A program made the position numbers and the translations under genes. Shown piece by piece: positions 37,909-46,900 of a stretch of 64,000 nucleotides of DNA. The stretch spans positions 1 through 64,000 of the forward strand of contig CAXXWA010000020.1 in NCBI GenBank assembly GCA_963662815.2, read 5' to 3'. The DNA comes from JAPPHA01 sp963662815 (lineage in GTDB: Bacteria; Pseudomonadota; Alphaproteobacteria; Rhodobacterales; Rhodobacteraceae). Each line of letters opens with the position of its first letter. Positions within the stretch are counted from its first letter, which is position 1. The notes below the pieces were generated by a model. The model did no database searches. It worked only from the letters and a program-made list of their open reading frames with translations, and was not told where the DNA came from.

Positions 37909-40900
37909 TCATATCCGGTCGAACCAGAAGCTCCGACGCTGGAACGGATAGCCCGGCACCGAGATGCGCCGCCGCGCCTCGCCAGCGAACAATCCGGCAA
38001 GATCGAGCGCAAGTCCTGCCTCGTACATTTGCGCCACTGTTCGCACGTGGTTGCTCCCGCCATCGCAACCAACCTCCACGACGGTCGATTCTCCCAAGTC
38101 CGCCGACTTCGCGATCGCTCCAGACGATTCCGGAGAACGGAATACGCCGGCGACCCAGGCCGACATGTTCGGCGCAACTCCCGGCTGAATCATCCGGCCC
38201 GACGTGCTGTCCAGCAACGGCACCTTGACAGGCGCGAGCGAAACGCCACCAAGGAACGAATCGACGTCTCCGGGCGCCAAGTCCCCGCCATCATTTCCAG
38301 TCAACTCGCCTCGCCTCGCCGCAAGCAGCGCACCGGTTTCAAGATCGAACACCCCTGCCGCCTGCGCTGCCGCGATCTGGCCAACCCCGCCGGCACAGAT
38401 CATGCCGGGCGAGATGCCCAGGCTGGACCAGTACGCCGCAACTGCACATTGAAGCGCGTAAGCGGAGGCCTGCACAAGCAAGGGTTCGTCCCCATTCCGG
38501 GTCTTCTCCGAAATCGCGTCAAGCAGCGACAGGCCGCGTTCCTTGCGAAGTGCCGCGTCGCAATGCTCAAGGACTGCCCGCGCCACCGGCTCGCTTTCGT
38601 TCAGAGCCTGTCCGTGGCCCGTCCAATCACCTGCTTTCCCGGAATAGACGAACGCCGGCCTTTCGTTCCGTCGGGATTTCGCGATGCCGTCGCCGGCGGC
38701 AATTCGCGCCAGTCCTTCCGACAGCGTTGGAACGTCCTCGAAGACGACGCCCGCCCGATACTCGAAATGACTGCGCCCAATGGCCGCCGTCCAAGACATG
38801 TCGGCAAGAAACGACATGGCGGCACCGGCATCGGACGAGATGTCCGCTGCGTGTTCGTCGAGCCAGCCGAGATACCGATCCGCCAATTCCCTGGTCGCGC
38901 CGGAGGACTTGCCCGACAGGGGCAGCAACCGCACGCCGCGCGGCTTGATCACGCCGTTTGCCAATTCCCCGTTCCCAAGAGATTCCGGCAGGCGAAACGG
39001 TACGCTCAGCGCGGATCCGGCGGGGGATCGCTGCACGCCGTTCTGCCCGGATTCGCCACTTCGCGCCTTGTATCCCTCGACAAGCAGATGGGCGTTCGTT
39101 CCTGAAATGCCGAATGCACTGATTCCCGCCGTCGGCTGGCGATGAGGCGCTGGTGGCCAGGCCGTCTCCTCCGACGTCACCTGCACCGGAAACTCGTCCC
39201 AATCGATGTGCGGGTTGGGAGTCTTGAAGTGCAGATGCTTCGGGATCACCCCATGCTTCATGGCAAGCAAAACCTTGATGAGGCCCGCGACTCCTGCGGC
39301 CGATTCGAGATGACCGATGTTCGTCTTGACGGTCCCGAGCAGCAGCGGACGCTCCGCATCACGTTCGCGGCCGTAGACCGCAGCGGCCGCCCGCACTTCG
39401 ATCGGATCGCCCAGTTCCGAACCTGTGCCATGCACTTCAAGGTAGTCGAGATCCCGAGGCGCGATGCCTGCCTGCGCCAACGCCTCCTCGTAGAGGCTCT
39501 CCTGAGCTGTTCCGTTCGGAACCGTGAGCGCCGCAGCAGCGCCATTCTGGTTGACTGCGGAGCCCTGAAGGATTCCCCAGATGCGGTCGCCGTCCGCTTC
39601 GGCGTCCTTGAGCCGCTTCAGGACAACGATGCCGCAGCCTTCGCCGCGCACGAAGCCGTCCGCGTCGGCATCGAATGTCCTGCACAGTCCGGTTCTCGAC
39701 AACATTCCGTATTCGCGCATGAACCGCATGACCGATGGAGAAAGAATGGCATGCACGCCTCCAGCCAGAGCCAGATCGACTTCGCCTTGCCGGAGGCTCG
39801 CGGCAGCTTGATGCATGGCCACCAGCGAAGCCGCGCAGGTCATGTCGAGCGGGACCGCCGGCCCCATGAATCCGAACGAGAACGCGATCCGTCCGATGGC
39901 CACGCTCGCAGCGGTTCCAAGATAGCTGTCATCCTGGCCCGCGGCCGCGATCAGGTCCCGGTACTCGCTGCTGCCCAGGCCGGCGTACACGCCCGCGCGG
40001 CTGCCCTTGAGACGTCCTGGATCGATTCCGGCGTCCTCGAGCGCATGCCAGCTCGCCTCGAGCAGCATCCTCTGGCGCGGGTCCATCTTTCGCGCCTCGA
40101 TCGGCTGTATGCCGAAAAATCTCGCGTCAAACCTGTCGAGGCCCTCGATGAAGCCGCCGCGGCGATTCGTGCCTTCCGCGGCCTTCGGATCTCCGATGAT
40201 GCCGCTCCATGGTCCTTCGTCGAGACGCCCGTCTGTCACCGCCGCGGCACCCGCCTTGAGCTGACGCCAGTAGCTGTACAGATCCGGAGCCCCGGGCAAG
40301 CGGCACGCCATGCCGACAATTGCGATCCTTTCCTGGTCGGGCGTGGCTACGCCGGGCCGGTCAGGCACATGCTCGACCTTCGGAGTCGGCTTTGTTTCCG
40401 GCTGTGTTACGGGCGCCGGCCTTGCTCCAGGCTGCGCTGGCGGCTCCGGCACCTGCCGTGCTCCTGGTTGCCGTTCCGGTGCCGGCAGCGGTTCGGGCGC
40501 CGGCGGCGTCTGCGGCGTCGCTTCGGATTCGACGTCTCCGAGTTCGCTGCCGATGTGGCGGGCAAGAGCCTGGATCTCGGGGTAGTCGAACACCACGGTG
40601 TTCGAAACCTTGCATTTGCCCTCGAATGCGCGGTTGAGCCGGTTGCGCAGCTCAACCGCCATCAAGGAATCCATCCCGAGGTCGAAGAACCCGACGGAAG
40701 GCGCAGGCGCCGTCGGCAAACGAAGCACCGCCTGCAGTTCCTGTTGCAGGAACGTCACCAGCAGGCCCTCGCGTTCTTCCGCATTGGCGTTGGCAAGTCG
40801 GGAGAGCAGATCTTCCGAAGAAACTCCAGCATCCGTCCCGTCTTCGGAAACCGACGAAAGGAGATCTTCGAGAAAGGCCGGGCGGTCTTCCACGGCTTCC

Positions 40901-43900
40901 TCGAACACCGACCAGTCCATGGCCATCACGACGGACGTCGTGACGTCCTGACGCACGAGTCTGTCGAGCGCCCTTATGCCCTGTTGCGGCGTAAACCAGC
41001 GCCCGCCGAGGGCGGACCTCTGCCGCTCGATTCGGTCCTTCTGCTCTGCCGCTTCGCCGATTTCGGACCACGCGCCCCAGGCGATGGCCTGACCGGGAAG
41101 ACCCAGCGCCCGGCGGTGGCCGGCAAGCTGGTCCAGAAAGGCGTTCGCCGATGCATGGTTCGCCTGGCCCGGATTGCCCATGACGCCGACACGGCTTGAA
41201 AACAGGATGAAGAGGTCGAGTTCGCGGCCCGCCGTCGCACGGTGCAAATGCCAGGCGCCAAGAACCTTTGGCCAGAGCACGGTTTCGAATCGGTCCCAGT
41301 TCTGGTTTGTCAGCGCACCATCCGACAGCACGCCGACGCTGTGGATGACGCCCGCGAGCGGAGGAAGCTCTTCGTCCATGCGAGCCAGCATTTCATCGAC
41401 CGCCGCAGCGTCCGACACGTCCGCGAGTTCGACGCGTACCGTCACGCCCCTTTCCTCGAGTGCGCGCATGGCCGCCTGCGCGTCCTCGCCGGGCGGGCGC
41501 CGGCCGTTCAGCACGATCGTTCCTGCCCCAAGGTCCGCAAGCCAGTCGGCCACGGCCAGGCCGATGCCGCCCAAGCCCCCGGTTACGAGGTAGGCGCGAT
41601 CCGCCCGAAGCCGGTCCGACGCCAACGGCTGCGCAGTGACGACGATCTTTCCGAAGTGCCGCGCCGAACGCATGAACCTCAGGGCGGCGCCGGCCTCGGC
41701 GAGCGGCCAGCGGCTGTGGATGAGCGGTTTCAGTTCGCCTGCAGCAAGCCGTGCCACGACATCCCTGAGAACTCGTCCGACCCAGGCGGGATCGGTCTTC
41801 TTGAGAACGTCGAGTTCCAGGATGTCGTAGGCGACGTCCGGTCGAATCGCAGCCATCTCCTCTTCGCTGAGAATGTCGCGCCTCGCCAGTTCGACGAACC
41901 GGCCGCCCTGCGCAAGGCAGGACAGGCTGGCGTCGATGAAGCCCTCGCTTGTCAGGCTGTTCAGGACCACGGTTACGCCCGCGCCGTTCGTGGCCTCGAG
42001 AATTTCCTGGCCGAAGCTCGTCTGCCGGCTGTCAAATACGTGCTTGACGCCAAGCGACTTCAGATAGGCCTGCTTAGGCGCGCTCGCGGTCGCGAACACC
42101 TCCGCGCCGGCGGCCTGCGCCAGCTGGATCGCCGCCAGACCCACGCCGCCGGCGCCGGCGTGAATCAGCACGCGGTCGTCGGCCTCAAGCCCGGACAATT
42201 CGTAGGACAGCGCTGCCGAAACGAAGGCACTTGGCACCGTGGCAAGTCCCGACACCGGGATTTCCGGAGGCGCAGGCGCCACCAGTTCCTCGTGCGTCAC
42301 CATTTCCGCGGCGAACGCGCCGAATCCCAGACCGACTACTTGGTCGCCTACGGAGACGCTGGTCACTTCCGAACCTGCACCGACGACTCGGCCGCACATC
42401 TCCCGGCCCAGGTTGCCCTCTTCGATGAATCCCAGCGAACGGAACACGTCCCAGAAGTTCAGGCCGGCAGCCTCTACCGCGACACGAACTTCCCGCCCTT
42501 CGAGGGGCAGCGCGGGCAGCTGCCTGACGCAGGGCTTTTCGAAAATGCCCGTTGGATCCGGAGTGAGGACCCACGCCGAGTCCTTCGGCAGGTCCAGCCG
42601 TTCCGGGCCGTTTTCCGACCGAACCAGACGAGCGACTTGGCGGCTGCCACGGCGCACGGCGATGTGGTTGTCCGAATCCGGATACATGAGCTCGTCAACG
42701 AGATCGGTCGCGGGCGCGATGACCGTCGGATCCAGGTCGATCATGCGCGGCATCAGGTGCGCTGCTTCGCGGGCCACGGCCTTGCCGAACCCCCACAACG
42801 TCGCCCCGGCCAGCGCTCCCTGGTTCTCGCGCTCCAATGCCTGGGCCCCCCGGGTGACGAACCAAATGCCCTTTGCCGGGATACGGTCGGAATCGATCAC
42901 CCCCTGAACGAGCGCCAGAGCGCTCGCTCCTGCATGCCGCACGTCATGTGCGATGTCTCGCGTGGACGCCTCCGCGCCATGGCCGTCGAGCGCAGGGAGA
43001 TGCACCACTCCGCTGAACGGCGCATCATCCGGCAGGTCTTCAAGGAGCGCATGCCACGATTCGCGCCGCCGGAAGTCGACTTTCGCTGTCAAGACGCCTG
43101 CCGCTTGGGACGTCTTCCCGTACTCCGAGCCTTCGTTCGCGACCAGGACGGTCTGATTCCGCGCCGCCAAGCCATTTGCAAGATCGGCTGCCATGCCGCC
43201 GCGATCCGCGACGAGAATCCACGTTCCGGGCGCTTCCGACACCTTGGCCGGGCCCTTCGCCACGATTACGCCGCGATCCGGCATCTCGTCGGGTCTGGAT
43301 TCGTCTAGGCCCAGGACTTTCGAGGCACTGAATCCTGCATCTTCGAGCGCACGGCGCCACACGTCGGGGCTCGCCAAGGCATGATGCGGCCGGTAGTCGT
43401 CCGCAAATCTCCACCAGCCGTCGAGCTGTCCGAACGTCAGGTCCATCCAGCCCTGACCGCGAAGGTTCTCGAGCGCAACCATCTGTCCCGACGGCGAGAG
43501 CAGCGTCAGACAATGACCGAGCGTCTCGTCGAGATAGCGCGTTGCATGGAGCACGTTCGATGCGATGATCAGATCGTAGGCATGGGCGTCGAAGCCCTGG
43601 GCAACCGGATCGTTTTCTATGTTCAGGGGGCGGTATTCGATGCAGCCTCCGCCGTCTCCAAAGCGCGATTCCGCTTCAGCAAAGAACCCCGCCGAAATGT
43701 CCGTGTACATGTAGTCGAACTGGCCTTCGGGAAGTTCCGGCAGCACCGAGGCAGTCGCCGACCCCGTGCCCGCACCGACTTCGATCACCCTCAGGCGCCG
43801 TCCGGCGGGCAGCTTGGCCACGAGCGCCCTGACTGCGTCCCGGAGCAGCCGGTTGGCCGCACGTGCGATCGGCGCATCCAGATACAGGTCGCCCGGGGTC

Positions 43901-46900
43901 GGGTAGCCGCTGCTGAACAGCAGAGTGAGCGGATCCATCCTGCCGCGAAGCACCTCGGGCAACGAGGCCCCGCATCGCCGGAAAAGACCGATCTCCGTCG
44001 CGCCGTGAGGATGAAGTTCGGCCAGATGGTCTGCGAACGAGTCCGGGTCCGGCCGGACTTCCTCCGGCAGGGGATCGTCTTGCCCCGCCTTCACGGTGAA
44101 TCGACCGCCGTCCTCCTGCAACACGCCGGACCGAGCCAGCATCTCCAGCATTCGGCGGAAGACGCGCTTGTGCTCGTCGATGACGCCGAGTTGCCGGCGA
44201 AGGTCCTCGGGCTCGACGACCTCGCCCACGCTGCGCCGCCAACCGAGTCTTTCCAGCGCCCAGATGGCGCGCGCGCGGGACCATCGATCAAGATCCGACA
44301 GGAGTGCAGACCGGCGGGCCCGCGCCACGCCCTCTTCCTCAAGGTAGTCCGCAAGCGGCATCAGGCCGCCCGCGGCAACCGCCGGTTCCGGCAGGAAGTC
44401 GGCGGCGATGATGGCTGGCACGAGGGAGCGTTCGCGCCAGACGACCTCGTACAGCAGGTCGTTCACGCCTTCGATCGCAGAAAAGAGCGCGGCACGTGTC
44501 GCGCGCTTTATCGTGTACCCGTCCAGACCGCCAATCAGGACGCCATCGAGATCGTAGATGCGCAGTTCTCCGCTCAGGACCTCCGCTGGTCCGCCGGTTT
44601 CTGCGCTCGAATCCTCATTTGGCTCGCTCATGCGAACATGACAAACCACCCGGTCGGGAAAGTCGCCCGCTGCCAGCCAAAGACGCTCCCAGCCAAACGG
44701 CAGATAGGTGGTTTCGTCCTCCGCTGAGCCCTGGATGCGCGCCGCAGCCACGACCTGAAAGCACCCGTCCAGCACGAGCGGGTGAATTTCCGGAGAGTTT
44801 CGGCCGGGCCCTTCCCGCAAGGATACCTCGCCCAGAGCTTCGCCCTGTCTCGCCCAAAGGTTTCCGAGCGTGCGGAAGCTTGCGCCGAGATCGATGCCGG
44901 TGCTCGCCCTGGCCTGGTACAAGACTGACGCATCCACGGGAGACAGCCTGTCCTTCAGGCGTTCAAGATCCACGCGCTCGCCGGCACCGGGCGCACCTGC
45001 TCCTCCTGCCAGCCTGCACTCGGCATGCAGTGTCCACTCCGTCTCGGCCGGTCCCTTGCTCAGGATCTGCAATCTGCCCTGCCCCGCCCCGTCGCCGGAG
45101 TCGCTGATCAAGAGCTGAACCCTTCTACCGTTCGATGCAGCCTCGCCTCCCTGGGCCTCCTCCGCGAATACCAGCGGGCTATGCAGCTGCATGTCTTCGA
45201 CGGCCAGCGGTCCGCTTGTCGCGGCCAGCGATGCCGACGCTGCCATCGTGCCGTAGAGCGCACCCGGCGCGATGACGCGTTCAAACACGCGATGGTCGTT
45301 GAGCCACTCGGGATCCGCCGGGAACAGCTCCGTTTCGTACGTGATCTCGCCGCTTGCGGATTCCCTTCGCAGGCCGAGCAGCGGGTGTCCCTCAGAGGAC
45401 CGCTTCTGTCTGGGCGCGCGCAGCCAGTAGCTTTCGCGCTGGAAGGGATAACCTGGCACCGAGATGCGGTGGCGGGTTTCTCCAGCAAAGAGTCCCTCGA
45501 ATCGGATCGGCAGTCCCGACCGGTACGCACCCGCGACCGCATCTGGGAAACTGCCCTCGCCCGCCGGCGAGTCGGTTGGCGCAGGCAGAATGCTCGACAG
45601 CACGGCAGGAGCCGGAGCCGATTCCGGCCAAGCCGAAGACGCCATGGGAGCCAGCACCGAGCGCGGGCCGACTTCCAGAATTGCGTCGACACCGAGATCC
45701 GCGAGCGTTCTGGCACCGCTCGCGAAGGCAACGGGCTCCCTCGCATGCCGGCGCCAATATGCTCCGTCCAGCAAGCGGCCGCGGTCCACCGCCTGGCCCG
45801 TCACGTTGCTTACCACTGTCAGCTCGGGCGGGTGGATCGCGACGCGGTCGAGGGAGGCCTGGAGCGCGTCGAGGGCCGGTTCCACGAGCGCGCTGTGGAA
45901 CGCCCGGGCAGTGTTCAGCCGGCGTACCCGAATGCCTTCCGATTCGAGCCGCCTCGAGAGCGCCTCGACGCCCGCGACGGGACCGCTGACCACCTGGTGA
46001 AGACCGTTATCCGCTGCGATATTCACTCCGGCGCCGATGGACTCCGCGTTTGCCGCCTGGAGTGCGGCCGCCACCTGAGCCGGCGATGCGAACACGGCCG
46101 CCATGGCGCCTGGTTCCGTTGCGGACATCAGCGCGCCGCGCGTACAGGCGAACCGCATGCCGTCCTCGAGGCTGAACACGCCTGCCGCCTGCGCCGCCGC
46201 GATCTCTCCGACACTGTGCCCGAGAACCACATCGGGGCGAATTCCGACACTCGACCATTGCGCAGTCAGTGCGCACTGGAGCGCGTATAGGGCCGGCTGC
46301 TCCCATGCCGTGTCGCCAAGTTGACCCTCGCCGGCGCGACCGAACATCACATCAAGTAGCGACGTGCCGCGCTCCTCGATGAAAACCTCTTCGCAACGGT
46401 CGAAGACCGTCCTTGCCGCCGGCTCGAAGTCGTACAGGTCGCGACCCATGCCGGCCCACTGGCTTCCCTGTCCCGTGTAGGCGAACGCGACGGTTGCCGC
46501 AGCGCGCGGAGGCGCCTGGAGATCCGCCTTTGCCAGCGTTCGAAGCTGTTCCTGCAACCGACCGACGCCGTCGAAGACGAGGCCAGCGCGGCAACCGAAA
46601 TGAGACCGCCCCACGCTCGCCGTCCACGCCATGTCCGCGAGCACCTGGCCTGGCGGCCCGTCCTCGGCCGGAAACTCACCGGCCTGCTCGTCAAGCCACG
46701 AAAGATACCGCTCGGCGAGTTCGCGCAACGCTGGCGCCGATTTGCCGGATAGCGGCAGCAGCCGAACTTCGCGCTCCCGGCAAGCCTGTTCGCGCCGCGC
46801 CGAATCGACGGCGACAGCCGGAGGCGGCACGGCCACCGTCCGGCCGGACCCCACGACCTGGCGCCCCGCATTCTCGGCTGTAGCAGGCGCCGGATATTCC

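Noticed and set aside
41242..43308. A 688-codon plus-strand open frame inside the PKS region, and a similar one at 39142-41199
   Set aside because: Both lie opposite intact ER/KR and KS2 domains and have compositions typical of shadows.
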